Source of the DNA: Microvirga arvi
GTDB lineage: Bacteria; Pseudomonadota; Alphaproteobacteria; Rhizobiales; Beijerinckiaceae
Direction of reading: 5' to 3'
Length of the DNA: 64,000 nt
Assembly: GCF_016892765.1 (NCBI RefSeq)
Contig: NZ_JAFEMD010000003.1
Span: 151,249 to 215,248, forward strand
A program made the translations under genes and the position numbers. This document shows, one piece after another, positions 10,022 to 19,909 of the stretch (position 1 is its first letter; the number at the start of each line of letters is the position of its first letter). Under the pieces are notes generated by a model. It saw only the letters and a program-made list of their open reading frames with translations. It was not told where the DNA came from and ran no database searches.

Positions 10022-10302
10022 TCATGCCTGTTCAGCGACCGCCTTCAGTGCAGGTGCCTCGGCTGAGGGTCCATCGACTCCCCTCTGTTAGGGCGTTCTC
10101 TTCTGCACGAACACAATTCCGGACTTCGGGGAAGCGCGATTGTGGAACCCGTTTTAAAGTGTTCGGATCGCATTCGCACCAGATTATGGAGCGCCGGCGC
10201 GACTATGGAGTAAAAGCGTCTCCTATGAGACCGCCCTCCGAGAGGCGCTTTCTTTTTGTCCGGCTTCTTCAAGCCCCGGTACCTCTCTTTCAGCACCGCT
10301 CA
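10022..10302. other. non-coding stretch after the RTX-like gene
   Basis: No supported gene. An imperfect hairpin followed by TTTCTTTTTG (about 10211-10258) may end the RTX-like transcript. Together with the portal remnant on its right, this leaves about 900 bases without an intact gene. Confidence 0.5.
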
Positions 10303-10338
10303 CGAAAAAGCCCCTCACGACTGGGCGTGAAGGGGCTT
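10303..10338 (-). terminator. minus-strand terminator downstream of accD/portal remnant
   Basis: On the minus strand AAGCCCC-TTCACG pairs with CGTGAGGGGCTT (one bulged base), and a run of T follows. It would stop transcription coming from accD through the decayed portal gene. Confidence 0.75.
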
Positions 10339-10445
10339 GAAGTTAGGCGAAGGCTTTAGGGTAGAAGGGTCACGAGGCCTTCGAGAAGACTAACGGTTGA
10401 AGACCAAGAATTATTCCATCTGCTGATCCAAATCGAAGAACAAAG

Positions 10446-10915
10446 CCAGATGCACGCAACGTCCTCAAGGGACAGCACCCGCGCCTCGAAGAACTCCTGC
10501 TCGCGGCCAGGGGCTGCAAGCGGTTTGGCTGTCAGACTGGCTTCCAAGAGCAGTGCCTGCGGATCGCGGTTCATGCTGCGCATGCGCTCCGACAACTGCC
10601 GCTTGAGGCGATTGAATGCGGTCTCGCCTTGTGCTCGGAGAGAGCAAAGGTTGCATCGGTCTCAAAGGACAGATCCGGCACGAAGCTCCGGTTCGCCTAC
10701 GTCGCGGCCAGATCGGCCTGCGCCATGGCCAGCGACACCGCACCGGCAGAGCGCATCAGCGGTGACATGCAATAAGATCGCCCTTCCTGAAGCAGCGCAG
10801 ATGCACGATCTCTTTAGGCAGATAGACGCTGTTGCGGCCAGTCAGGGGATCGGAATAGCGATAACGCAGCCGCCCTGTGGTTAGGCGCTCGACGCCAACA
10901 CACCATGGACGAGCC
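10446..10915 (-). pseudogene. remnant of a phage portal protein gene (HK97 type)
   Basis: Three consecutive reading frames join into one portal-like sequence. The first (about 10915-10770) reads RYSDPLTGRN and VYLPKEIVHLRCF; the second reads MSPLMRSAGAVSLAMAQADL and then meets a TAG; the third reads LSERMRSMNRDPQALLLEAS and EFFEARVLSLEDV. This order and spacing resemble the core of HK97-family portal proteins, which thread DNA through the capsid vertex. A one-base deletion near 10766, a nonsense codon near 10698 and a further shift near 10620 inactivate it. Both ends are missing. It lies 15 bp after the accD stop on the same strand. Family assignment is by eye only. Confidence 0.6.
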
Positions 10916-10930
10916 CGCGACAGCAAAAAG

Positions 10931-11821
10931 TTACTCGGCGGCAACCGCAACGGCCGTCGTTCCCGGCGAAGCCGCCGGCGCCTTCATGAAGAGGCGCGAC
11001 AGGCGGGCGACGGTCGCCTTCAGGTCGTGGCGATGGACGACCGCGTCCACCATGCCGTGCTCCTTCAGGTATTCGGCACGCTGGAAGCCGTCGGGCAGCT
11101 TTTCGCGGATGGTCTGCTCGATCACGCGCGGACCGGCAAAGCCGATGAGCGCGCCGGGCTCGGCCAGGTGCACGTCGCCCAGCATCGCATAGGACGCGGT
11201 CACGCCGCCGGTGGTCGGGTTGGTGAGCACGACGATGTAGGGCAGCTTCGCGTCGCGCAGGCGGCGGATCGCCACCGTGGTGCGGGGCATCTGCATGAGG
11301 GAGAGGATGCCCTCCTGCATGCGCGCGCCGCCAGAGCCGGCGAAGAGCAAGAAGGGGGTCGTCTTGTCGAGGGCCGTCTCGGCGCCCTTGATGAAGGCCT
11401 CGCCGGCCGCCATGCCGAGCGAGCCGCCCATGAAGCCGAAATCCTGCACCGCAACGGTCATCGGCAGGTCCTCGACCCGGCCGAAGCCGACCTTGAACGC
11501 ATCCTGCTGGCCGGTCTTGGCGCGGGCATCCTTCAGGCGGTCGATGTAGCGCTTCTCGTCCCGGAATTTCAGGGGATCGACGGCGACCTCGGGCAGGGCC
11601 ACGTCGAGCCAGGTGCCGTTGTCGAACACCAGCTGCAGGCGCTGGGTGGCGGAAATGCGCATGTGGTGGTTGGAGCCGGGGATCACCCACTGGTTCGCCT
11701 CCACATCCTTGTGGAACACCACCTGCCCGGTCTCCGGGCACTTGATCCAGAGATTGTCCGGCGCCTCGCGCTTGAAGAGCGTCTTGATCTTCGGACGGAC
11801 GACTTCGGAAATCCAGTTCAT
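10931..11821 (-). CDS. accD: acetyl-CoA carboxylase carboxyltransferase subunit beta
   Basis: The beta subunit of carboxyltransferase, which with AccA transfers CO2 from biotin to acetyl-CoA for fatty acid synthesis. The protein has 296 residues starting [16 protein letters not shown] lies 7 nt before this ATG. Crotonase-like motifs [10 protein letters not shown] and [11 protein letters not shown] are intact. The N-terminal zinc ribbon that normally has four cysteines keeps only one here ([10 protein letters not shown], then [11 protein letters not shown]), a degenerate form. The gene follows trpA on the same strand, separated by a repeat. Confidence 0.95.
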   Translation of the reverse strand: MNWISEVVRPKIKTLFKREAPDNLWIKCPETGQVVFHKDVEANQWVIPGSNHHMRISATQRLQLVFDNGTWLDVALPEVAVDPLKFRDEKRYIDRLKDARAKTGQQDAFKVGFGRVEDLPMTVAVQDFGFMGGSLGMAAGEAFIKGAETALDKTTPFLLFAGSGGARMQEGILSLMQMPRTTVAIRRLRDAKLPYIVVLTNPTTGGVTASYAMLGDVHLAEPGALIGFAGPRVIEQTIREKLPDGFQRAEYLKEHGMVDAVVHRHDLKATVARLSRLFMKAPAASPGTTAVAVAAE

Positions 11822-11870
11822 TGCCAATCCTTCTCTGTCAGGAGCGCCCTCTCTGTCAGGGCACCCTTGA

Positions 11871-11976
11871 GCCCTCATCCTGAGGAGGCCGACAGGCCGT
11901 CTCGAAGGATGAGGGCGTCTCCTGTGCGCTCTGGATCCTCCTTCGAGACGCCGCTACGCGGCTCCTCAGGATGAGG
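11871..11976. repeat. palindromic intergenic repeat, CCCTCATCCTGAGG family
   Basis: Two hairpin units (11871-11916 and about 11935-11976) with arms CCCTCATCCTGAGG and CCTCAGGATGAGG, in inverted arrangement. They fill most of the accD-trpA gap. This family is common in Rhizobiales intergenic DNA. Confidence 0.7.
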
Positions 11977-12026
11977 CAGAGAGTGATGCACCAGGCCCGT
12001 CATGCTGAGGAACCTTGCTCTATGTA

Positions 12027-12866
12027 TTAGGCCGCCGCGCGTTTTGCCACCGAGCGTACGCCGTCGCTCAATTCCTTCACCAGCTTCGTCACCGCCTCGA
12101 CGGTGCCTACCGTTGCGCGATCCTGGTCATCGAGGGTGTTCTTGAGCGCATCGATGAGGGCCGAGCCCACCACGACGCCGTCGGCGCCTTGGGCCACCGC
12201 CGCCGCATGCGCCCCGCTCTTGACGCCGAAGCCCACCACGACGGGAAGGGGCGTGTGGCGCTTGATCCGCTCGACCGCCGTGGCAACCTTGCCGAAATCC
12301 GGGGTCGCGGCACCGGTGATGCCGGTGATCGACACGTAATAGACGAAGCCCGCCGTATTGCTGAGAACCGCCGGCAGGCGCTTGTCATCCGTGGTCGGGG
12401 TCGCGAGACGGATGAAGGCGAGACCCGCCTTCAGCGCCGGCAGGCACAGCTCGTCGTCCTCTTCCGGCGGCAGGTCGACCACGATCAGGCCGTCGACGCC
12501 AGCCTCCTTGGCATCGACCAGGAAACGGTCGACGCCGTAGACATAGATCGGGTTGAAATAGCCCATGAGGATCACGGGCGTGTCGGAATCCTCCGCCCGG
12601 AAGCGGCGGATCAGGCCGAGGGTCTTGACCGTGTCCTGGCCCACCTTCAGAGCCCGCAGGCCTGCCGCCTGGATCGCCGGACCGTCGGCCATGGGATCGG
12701 TGAAGGGCAGCCCGAACTCGACGATGTCGGCTCCGGCCTTCGGCAGGCTCCTGAGGATTTCGAGCGAGGTCTCGGGATCCGGATCGCCCGCCATCACATA
12801 GGTGACGAGCGCGGCGCGGCCGTCCGCGCGGCATTTTTCGAAACGGGCTTCGATGCGTTGGGTCAT
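12027..12866 (-). CDS. trpA: tryptophan synthase alpha subunit
   Basis: Cleaves indole-3-glycerol phosphate to indole, which passes to TrpB. A TIM barrel of 279 residues. Catalytic Glu is in [10 protein letters not shown] and catalytic Asp in [21 protein letters not shown]; the phosphate-binding segments GFGVKSG and VVGSAL are present. The start MTQRIEARF was chosen by family length; an ATG at 12884 is also possible, and neither has a strong ribosome binding site. trpB lies upstream on the same strand across a palindromic repeat. Confidence 0.96.
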   Translation of the reverse strand: MTQRIEARFEKCRADGRAALVTYVMAGDPDPETSLEILRSLPKAGADIVEFGLPFTDPMADGPAIQAAGLRALKVGQDTVKTLGLIRRFRAEDSDTPVILMGYFNPIYVYGVDRFLVDAKEAGVDGLIVVDLPPEEDDELCLPALKAGLAFIRLATPTTDDKRLPAVLSNTAGFVYYVSITGITGAATPDFGKVATAVERIKRHTPLPVVVGFGVKSGAHAAAVAQGADGVVVGSALIDALKNTLDDQDRATVGTVEAVTKLVKELSDGVRSVAKRAAA

Positions 12867-12935
12867 GGGCTGCGTCTTTAGCATGGGAGAGAGGTGAGGT
12901 GAAACCTGTTCGGTCTCCGAAGCCGAACCTCCGTC

Positions 12936-13016
12936 GTCATGCCCGCACTTGTCGCGGGCATCCACGTCTTTGCCGTGGTTGAAGGCGTGGATGGCCGGGA
13001 CGAGCCCGGCCATGAC
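12936..13016. repeat. palindromic repeat of the MAGLVPAIH family
   Basis: GTCATGCCCGC...GGCCATGAC arms enclose nested palindromes (CCCGCACTTGTCGCGGG and GCCGGGACGAGCCCGGC). Read through in one frame it gives MAGLVPAIH, the familiar spurious peptide of this repeat in Rhizobiales. A relative lies at 62153-62239. Confidence 0.7.
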
Positions 13017-13023
13017 GGAAAGG

Positions 13024-14274
<1,251 letters not shown>

Positions 14275-14331
14275 GGGCTGTTCTGCCTTCGGATTTCAAT
14301 GCACGCCTGGAAGCGAACGTGCCGTCCTGTT

Positions 14332-14991
14332 CTAGTGATGGGCAGCAGCGAATGCTGTCCGGGCGGCCCTGATGAAGGCCTCGATCCTGGCCGGATCCTT
14401 GCGACCCGGTCCGACTTCCACCCCGGACGAGACGTCGACGGCCTGCGTCCTGGTGAGCCGGATCGCCTCCGCCACGTTGTCCGGGTTGAGGCCTCCTGAC
14501 AGCATGAAGGAAACCTTGCGGTCAAGCCCGTTGAGCAGCCGCCAGTCGAAGGGAATCCCGTTGCCGCCGGGAAGCGCGTCGGCCGTGCGGGGCGGCTTGG
14601 CATCGAGCAGGATGCGGTCGGCGTCGGCATAGGAGGTAAGAGCCTGGAGATCGGAAGGCTCTGCCACGCCGAGCGCCTTCATGACCGGCCGCTTGACCAT
14701 GGAGCGGATCTCGGCGACGCGCTCAGGGCTTTCGCTGCCATGCAGCTGGATCAGGTCAGGGTTGATGGCCTCGACCGCCTGGGCAATGTCCTCGTCGCCC
14801 GGATTGAGCAGAAGCACCACGCGTTGCGCTCGGCCCCTCGCCTGCAGGGAGAGCTTGTGGCCGAGATCGAGGCTGACGTGACGGGGGCTCCTGGGGATCC
14901 GCACAAAGCCGACCATGTCCGCACCTGCACCCAGGGCGGCATCGAGGGTCTCGGGCGTGGAGAGCCCGCAGATTTTGATCAGATTATCCAT
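14332..14991 (-). CDS. trpF: phosphoribosylanthranilate isomerase
   Basis: Third step of the tryptophan branch, an Amadori isomerisation in the cytoplasm. A TIM barrel of 219 residues starting MDNLIKICGLSTPET, with the catalytic Cys in KICG and the catalytic Asp in LLDAKPP. The phosphate site reads LSGGLNPDNV and VDVSSGVE. The ATG at 14991 matches the family start; the ribosome binding site is weak. The ornithine cyclodeaminase-like gene lies 13 bp upstream. Confidence 0.95.
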   Translation of the reverse strand: MDNLIKICGLSTPETLDAALGAGADMVGFVRIPRSPRHVSLDLGHKLSLQARGRAQRVVLLLNPGDEDIAQAVEAINPDLIQLHGSESPERVAEIRSMVKRPVMKALGVAEPSDLQALTSYADADRILLDAKPPRTADALPGGNGIPFDWRLLNGLDRKVSFMLSGGLNPDNVAEAIRLTRTQAVDVSSGVEVGPGRKDPARIEAFIRAARTAFAAAHH

Positions 14992-15004
14992 AAGGGCTAT
15001 TTTA

Positions 15005-15949
15005 CTACGTTTTTGCCAGCGAACGCCATACCAGCATCGCCGCAGCCAGATCCTCCAGCGCCGCACCCACCGATTTGAAGGCGGTGATGACGGCAGGCCC
15101 GCGATTCGGCGGGGTCCGACACAGGTCGGCCAGGGTGCCGCGAACATGATCCTCGGCGATGGCGCCCCGGTGCAGGGCCACCGCCACGTCCCCGCCCTCG
15201 ACCTTGGCGGCCGGCGTGTCGACATACACCTGAGCCCGGCGCAGGGCCTCGTCGTCGGCCTCGCGCATCTTGAGATTGAAGGCGCCCACGAGGTCGAGAT
15301 GCGCGCCGTCCTTGAGCCAGGCTCCCTTGACGATGGGCGCGGTCGAGAGCGTTGCGCAGGAGACGAGATCCGCCCCGCGCACGGCCGCTTCCAGATCGAT
15401 GACGGCGGTGACCGGCAGGCCCTCGGACCTCAGCTCCGCCGCCAGGCTCTCCGCCCGCTCTGCCCTATGGTTCCAGAGCGCTACCTCGGCGATGGGCCGC
15501 TGGCTCATATGAGCACGGATCAGGAAGGGCGCGAGGGAGCCTGCCCCGACCATGACCATGCGGCTTGCATCCTCACGCGCCAGATACCGCGCCGCGAGCG
15601 CCGAGGCGGCGGCCGTCCGCCAGACGGTCAGACGCGCGCCGTCGAGGACGGAAACCGGTTCGCCCGTGGCGCCGTCCATCAGCAGATAGGAGCCCATCAC
15701 GCTGGGAAGGCCCCTGGCGCCGTTCTCCGGGAAGACCGAGACGATCTTCACGCCGAGAAAGCCGTCCTGCATCGCAGGCCCTGTCCAGGACGGCATCAGC
15801 AGAAGCGTGCCATGGGCGCCCGGCCGTTCGATCTCGTGGTGATGACGGACCGGCGTGACCATGTCGCCGCGGAAGGCCTCGGCCAGGGCGTCGATCAGAG
15901 CCGGAAAGGTGAGGATACGATCGATCTCGGCGGAGGTCACGACGCGCAT
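15005..15949 (-). CDS. ornithine cyclodeaminase / mu-crystallin family protein
   Basis: A 314-residue NAD(P)-dependent enzyme of the OCD/mu-crystallin family. The dinucleotide-binding loop VMVGAGSLAPF is followed by the typical EVALWNHRAERAESLA strand, and LMPSWT and VSVFPENG fit the substrate half. Members act as ornithine or lysine cyclodeaminases or as cyclic imino acid reductases; the sequence alone does not say which. It lies in the minus-strand block between lapA and trpF with short gaps, so it is probably co-transcribed with the trp genes. Confidence 0.85.
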   Translation of the reverse strand: MRVVTSAEIDRILTFPALIDALAEAFRGDMVTPVRHHHEIERPGAHGTLLLMPSWTGPAMQDGFLGVKIVSVFPENGARGLPSVMGSYLLMDGATGEPVSVLDGARLTVWRTAAASALAARYLAREDASRMVMVGAGSLAPFLIRAHMSQRPIAEVALWNHRAERAESLAAELRSEGLPVTAVIDLEAAVRGADLVSCATLSTAPIVKGAWLKDGAHLDLVGAFNLKMREADDEALRRAQVYVDTPAAKVEGGDVAVALHRGAIAEDHVRGTLADLCRTPPNRGPAVITAFKSVGAALEDLAAAMLVWRSLAKT

Positions 15950-15961
15950 GGTGGATTGTTC

Positions 15962-16318
15962 TTAGATACTGCGGGCCTGGGATGGGATGGTGGCCGGCAG
16001 GGTCGTGGTGGAGGGGCTCTGCGCCTTCAGGCGCTCGGTCTCGTAGCGCAGCTGGCGCGTCTCGCGCCGCAGCTGCCGGCGGGTCTTGCGGTTTCTCCCT
16101 TGAGCGAGCCAGCTCGCCGTGCCGCCGATCAGGATCCCGACCATGATGGCGGCGAAGATCACCGCGAACAGGGGCAGCTGGAACGCGAATTCCGGCGCTG
16201 CTTGCGAGAAGGGATCGAGGGACAGGGTCACCGGAGCCCGGTTCGCCACCGCGAGCAGGACGATCAGGATGGCGACCGGCAGGAGAATGAGCGCCTTCAG
16301 AAAGCGAATCACGAACAC
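15962..16318 (-). CDS. LapA-domain inner membrane protein
   Basis: A 118-residue protein with two hydrophobic segments (about residues 5-25 and 45-72) followed by a basic, coiled-coil-like tail rich in Arg (NRKTRRQLRRETRQLR). This matches the LapA/DUF1049 fold; in Escherichia coli LapA works with LapB in controlling LPS synthesis. Its place beside ihfB and sppA is conserved in Rhizobiales. A LapB-type partner is not in the window. Confidence 0.82.
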   Translation of the reverse strand: MFVIRFLKALILLPVAILIVLLAVANRAPVTLSLDPFSQAAPEFAFQLPLFAVIFAAIMVGILIGGTASWLAQGRNRKTRRQLRRETRQLRYETERLKAQSPSTTTLPATIPSQARSI

Positions 16319-16328
16319 CTCTCGAGAA

Positions 16329-16643
16329 TTATTGGGCGGCCGCCGCCTTCATCGTCTTCGGAGCCGGGGCGTTGAGACGCTGACGCATCTCCTTGCCCGT
16401 CTTGAAGACCGGGACGACCTTTTCGGAGATGGAAACGGATTCGCCCGTGCGCGGGTTGCGGCCCGTGCGGGCATCGCGTTTCTTGACCGAAAATGCACCG
16501 AAGCCGCGCAGCTCGACCCGGTCTCCCCGGGCGAGCGCATCCCCGATGGTGTCGAGGATCGCATTCACGATCTTCTCGACATCGCGCTGATAAAGATGCG
16601 GGTTCTGCTCGGCGATCTTGAGCACCAGTTCGGATTTGATCAT
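16329..16643 (-). CDS. ihfB: integration host factor subunit beta
   Basis: Small DNA-bending protein of 104 residues, partner of IHF-alpha in recombination, replication and transcription. It has the HU/IHF fold with [13 protein letters not shown] and the beta-arm [11 protein letters not shown], whose proline intercalates in the minor groove. The [11 protein letters not shown] start is typical. It lies 10 bp before lapA and 26 bp after sppA on the same strand. Confidence 0.95.
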   Translation of the reverse strand: MIKSELVLKIAEQNPHLYQRDVEKIVNAILDTIGDALARGDRVELRGFGAFSVKKRDARTGRNPRTGESVSISEKVVPVFKTGKEMRQRLNAPAPKTMKAAAAQ

Positions 16644-16669
16644 GGAAAAGCTATATCTTTGACGTTGCT

Positions 16670-17635
16670 TTATTTTTCCGAAGGGTGCCAGACAGCCAGG
16701 AGGCCGTCAAGCTGCGCAATCTCGGCATGAGCCGATGTCCGGCGCAAGGTTTCGGCCACCCGCTCGAAGCCGAAGAGGTCGGCCACGGTAGCACCCATGG
16801 CGAAGATCGACAGATCCCGATCCGAGCTCGGCTTCCAGTCGCGAATCGGCAGGTCCTTGGCCACACCCTTCTCCTGCTCGAGCCAGGCCACCGCGTCGCG
16901 CTCGCTGCCGATCCGGTCGATGAGCTTCAGAGGCACGGCCTGACGGCCGCTGAAGACCTGGCCGGTGGAGGCGGTGGAGAGTTCGCCCTCGTTCAGGCGG
17001 CGGCGCTCCCGCACCAGGGTCTTGAACCAGTCGAAGGTGTCGTTGACCACCGCCTGCATGGCGGCCCGCGCCTCCGGCGAGGTCGGTGTGAAGGGGTTCG
17101 GCTCCGCCTTGAGCGGCGCGGACTTCACCGCCTCCACCTTCACGCCGATCTGGCCCATGAGGCCCGTGAGGTCGGGGTATTGGAACAGCACGCCGATGGA
17201 GCCCACGATGGAGGTCTCGCGGGCCACGATGTAGTCGGTGGCGATCGCCGTGATGTACCCTCCGGAGGCCGCCGTTCCATCGACGAAGGTGACGACCGGC
17301 TTCTTCTCGGCGAGCCGGCGGATGTTGCGGAAGAGCTCTTCCGAGCCCGTCGTGGTACCACCGGGGCTGTTGATCGAGATCACCACTCCGGACACCGCGC
17401 TCGAATCGCCCACCCGCCGCATCAGGTCGGCGAGGCGCTGGTTGCCGGTGATCACGCCGTCGACGGAGATGCGGGCGACCTGGTTCTGGATTGCGCCATA
17501 GCCGGCCCGGTCCGCGGCGGCGTAGCCGATGGCGGCAACCGCGGCGATCAGGCCCGAAAATCCGGCCACCCGCCAGAAGGAGAGCTTGCGGCGCAGGCGG
17601 CGGCGGTCGGCAATGGCTTCGGCATCGATGGACAT
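16670..17635 (-). CDS. sppA: signal peptide peptidase SppA (36K type)
   Basis: Inner membrane serine protease of 321 residues that degrades leftover signal peptides. After a basic N-terminus comes one membrane segment (about 20-40). The S49 domain has [14 protein letters not shown], the nucleophile Ser in [10 protein letters not shown], and a candidate general-base Lys near [16 protein letters not shown] lies 8 nt before the chosen ATG at 17635; the open frame runs further upstream through a terminator-like hairpin and is probably not translated. Confidence 0.92.
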   Translation of the reverse strand: MSIDAEAIADRRRLRRKLSFWRVAGFSGLIAAVAAIGYAAADRAGYGAIQNQVARISVDGVITGNQRLADLMRRVGDSSAVSGVVISINSPGGTTTGSEELFRNIRRLAEKKPVVTFVDGTAASGGYITAIATDYIVARETSIVGSIGVLFQYPDLTGLMGQIGVKVEAVKSAPLKAEPNPFTPTSPEARAAMQAVVNDTFDWFKTLVRERRRLNEGELSTASTGQVFSGRQAVPLKLIDRIGSERDAVAWLEQEKGVAKDLPIRDWKPSSDRDLSIFAMGATVADLFGFERVAETLRRTSAHAEIAQLDGLLAVWHPSEK

Positions 17636-17735
17636 CGGCTGGTCCCTTGAATTCGGCTCTTGCTTCGTTTGCATGAAGTGCGAGGGGACGCACCCTATTG
17701 CGAAGCCAGATAGGGCGGCAAGGGACAGGGCCAAT

Positions 17736-17763
17736 AAAAAACCCGCGCGAGCGAGCGCGCGGG
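17736..17763 (-). terminator. terminator-like hairpin about 100 nt upstream of sppA
   Basis: On the minus strand CCCGCGCG pairs perfectly with CGCGCGGG around a 6-nt loop, and TTTTTT follows. It lies between the repeat cluster and the sppA start, on the strand that reads into sppA. It could be a second stop for rpsA readthrough or an attenuator in the sppA leader. Confidence 0.7.
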
Positions 17764-17804
17764 CTCCCGGGCTGTCTGGCTGATAAGAGTACGGTGGCAT
17801 GTTT

Positions 17805-17953
17805 CCTCCCCCTTGCGGGGAGGGAGCGAGGGTGGGGGTCGGACAGTCGGAGCGCTGGGTCTGATCCAGAAATCATCAGAATTGCTACAGAGCATCCCCT
17901 CTCCCGGGCGGGAGAGGGGCAGGGGTGAGGGTGTGGCGCTTGACCAGCAAAGC
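17805..17953 (+). repeat. 149-bp dispersed repeat, copy 1
   Basis: This segment matches 63775-63923 in the same orientation with 4 mismatches in 149 positions. It holds two REP-like palindromes (CCTCCCCCTTGCGGGGAGG, and CCCCTCTCCC with GGGAGAGGGG) joined by a conserved spacer of about 60 bp. No open frame of its own is credible. Confidence 0.92.
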
Positions 17954-18008
17954 AGCGTCGCTTCCGCATCAACACGAAACCCGTAGCACCTTATTCGGGA
18001 CCGGCCTG

Positions 18009-18119
18009 CCCTCACCCCAACCCTCTCCCAATCGGGAGAGGGAGAAGCACTAGCTGGATCCAGGTTTCTCCAAGCTGCACTACCCCCACCCCTGCCCCTC
18101 CCCGCAAGGGGGAGGGGAA
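18009..18119. repeat. inverted REP-like pair next to the 149-bp repeat
   Basis: Two further palindromes (CCCTCTCCCAATCGGGAGAGGG and CCCCTCCCCGCAAGGGGGAGGGG type) lie in the opposite orientation to the two in 17805-17953. The four palindromes thus form a large inverted mosaic between rpsA and sppA. Confidence 0.75.
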
Positions 18120-18150
18120 TAAGGTGCAGTGCCTTCCGAATACCCAAAAC

Positions 18151-18180
18151 AAAAATCCCCGGGCCTTTCAGCCCGGGGAT
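18151..18180 (-). terminator. intrinsic terminator of rpsA
   Basis: A perfect 10-bp stem (ATCCCCGGGC with GCCCGGGGAT) around a 6-nt loop is followed on the minus strand by TTTTTG. It lies 31 nt after the rpsA stop codon. Confidence 0.92.
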
Positions 18181-18211
18181 CCGTCAGACTCTCGAAAAAT
18201 CGAGAAGCTGA

Positions 18212-19909
18212 TTACTTCTTGTCCTTGGCCTTCAGGGCGGCGCCGAGGATGTCGCCGAGCGACGCACCCGAATCGGCCGAGCCGTACTGAGCCATGGCTT
18301 CCTTCTCCTCAGCGACCTCGAGAGCCTTGATGGAGACGGTGACGCGACGGGCCTTGCGGTCGAACTGCGTGACGCGGGCATCGAGCTTCTCGCCGGCGGC
18401 GAAGCGCTCGGGGCGCTGGTCAGCGCGGTCACGAGCGAGCTCGTTGCGCTTGATGAAGGTGGTGAGGTCGGTGTCGACGAGCTTCACCTCCAGGCCGCCG
18501 TCCTTCACCTCGAGAACCTCGCAGGTGACGATCTGGCCCTTCTTCAGCTCGCCGGCCTCGGCGAAGGGATCGCCGGCCAGCTGCTTGATGCCGAGCGAGA
18601 TGCGCTCCTTCTCGACGTCCACGTCGAGAACCTGGGCGCGCACGACATCGCCCTTCTTGAAGTCGTCGATGACCTGCTCGCCCGGACGGTTCCAGTCGAG
18701 GTCCGAGAGGTGGACCATGCCGTCGACGTCGTTCTCGAGGCCGATGAACAGACCGAACTCGGTCTTGTTCTTCACCTCGCCCTCGACCTCGGTGCCGACA
18801 GGGTGCTTCTCGGCGAAGGCCTCCCACGGGTTCTGGAGCGTCTGCTTCAGGCCCAGCGAGATGCGGCGCTTCACCTGGTCGACCTCGAGGATCACGACCT
18901 CAACCTCCTGCGAGGTGGAGATGATCTTGCCGGGGTGGACGTTCTTCTTCGTCCAGGACATCTCGGAGACGTGGATCAGGCCTTCGATGCCGGGCTCGAG
19001 CTCGACGAACGCACCGTAATCGGTGATGTTCGTGACGCGGCCCTTCAGCTTCGCCTGGACCGGGTAGCGGGCGGCGATGCCCTCCCACGGATCGGCCAGC
19101 AGCTGCTTGATGCCCAGCGAGATACGGTGCGTCTCGTGGTTGATCTTGATGATCTTCACCTTCACCGTCTGGCCGATGGTTACGACCTCGGACGGATGAT
19201 TGACGCGGCGCCATGCCATGTCAGTGACGTGCAGCAGGCCGTCGATGCCGCCGAGGTCAACGAACGCACCGTACTCGGTGATGTTCTTGACCACGCCGTC
19301 GATGACCTGCCCCTCTTCGAGGTTCGCCACGAGCTCGGAACGCTGCTCGGCGCGGCTCTCTTCGAGGACCGTGCGGCGCGACACGACGATGTTGCCGCGG
19401 CGGCGATCCATCTTGAGGATCTGGAACGGCTGGGACACACCCATGAGCGGGGTGACGTCGCGCACGGGGCGGATGTCGACCTGGGAGCGCGGCAGGAACG
19501 CCACTGCGCCGTCGAGGTCGACGGTGTAGCCGCCCTTCACCTGGTTGAAGATGGTGCCGTTGACGCGCTCCTGGGCCTCGAAGGCCTTCTCGAGCTTCAC
19601 CCACGACTCTTCGCGGCGGGCCTTGTCACGGGAGATGACGGCCTCGCCCAGCGCGTTCTCGATGCGCTCGACATAGACCTCGACCTCGTCGCCGACGACC
19701 ACGGTCTGGTCGCGGTTCGGGCCGGCAAATTCTTTCAGGGCGACGCGACCTTCGGTCTTGGCGCCGATGTCGATGACCGCGACGTCCTTTTCGATCGCGA
19801 CCACCTTGCCCTTCACGACCGAGCCTTCGCTGATCTCGTTCGTGCGGAAGGATTCTTCGAGCAGGGCCGCGAAATCTTCACGGCTCGGCTGTTGCAAAGC
19901 TGCAGACAT
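18212..19909 (-). CDS. rpsA: 30S ribosomal protein S1
   Basis: RNA-binding ribosomal protein of 565 residues that helps dock mRNA on the 30S subunit. Six S1 repeats are visible; several start with the G-x-V-x-x-I/V pattern (GSVVKGKVVAI, GQVIDGVVKNI, AKLKGRVTNI, TEVEGEVKNK). The start MSAALQQPSRED is preceded by AGGAGA at 5 nt, stronger than the ATG nine codons upstream. cmk, the usual neighbour upstream of rpsA, is not present here; a DsbA-fold isomerase gene takes its place. Confidence 0.96.
   Translation of the reverse strand: MSAALQQPSREDFAALLEESFRTNEISEGSVVKGKVVAIEKDVAVIDIGAKTEGRVALKEFAGPNRDQTVVVGDEVEVYVERIENALGEAVISRDKARREESWVKLEKAFEAQERVNGTIFNQVKGGYTVDLDGAVAFLPRSQVDIRPVRDVTPLMGVSQPFQILKMDRRRGNIVVSRRTVLEESRAEQRSELVANLEEGQVIDGVVKNITEYGAFVDLGGIDGLLHVTDMAWRRVNHPSEVVTIGQTVKVKIIKINHETHRISLGIKQLLADPWEGIAARYPVQAKLKGRVTNITDYGAFVELEPGIEGLIHVSEMSWTKKNVHPGKIISTSQEVEVVILEVDQVKRRISLGLKQTLQNPWEAFAEKHPVGTEVEGEVKNKTEFGLFIGLENDVDGMVHLSDLDWNRPGEQVIDDFKKGDVVRAQVLDVDVEKERISLGIKQLAGDPFAEAGELKKGQIVTCEVLEVKDGGLEVKLVDTDLTTFIKRNELARDRADQRPERFAAGEKLDARVTQFDRKARRVTVSIKALEVAEEKEAMAQYGSADSGASLGDILGAALKAKDKK

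Noticed and set aside
10024..10359. A 111-codon frame after the RTX-like gene
   Set aside because: It crosses two hairpins, has no start signal and has a random-looking, Arg-rich translation.
14915..16375. A 486-codon plus-strand frame opposite the OCD-like and lapA genes
   Set aside because: Shadow of real minus-strand genes; composition is arginine-rich and no motif is present.
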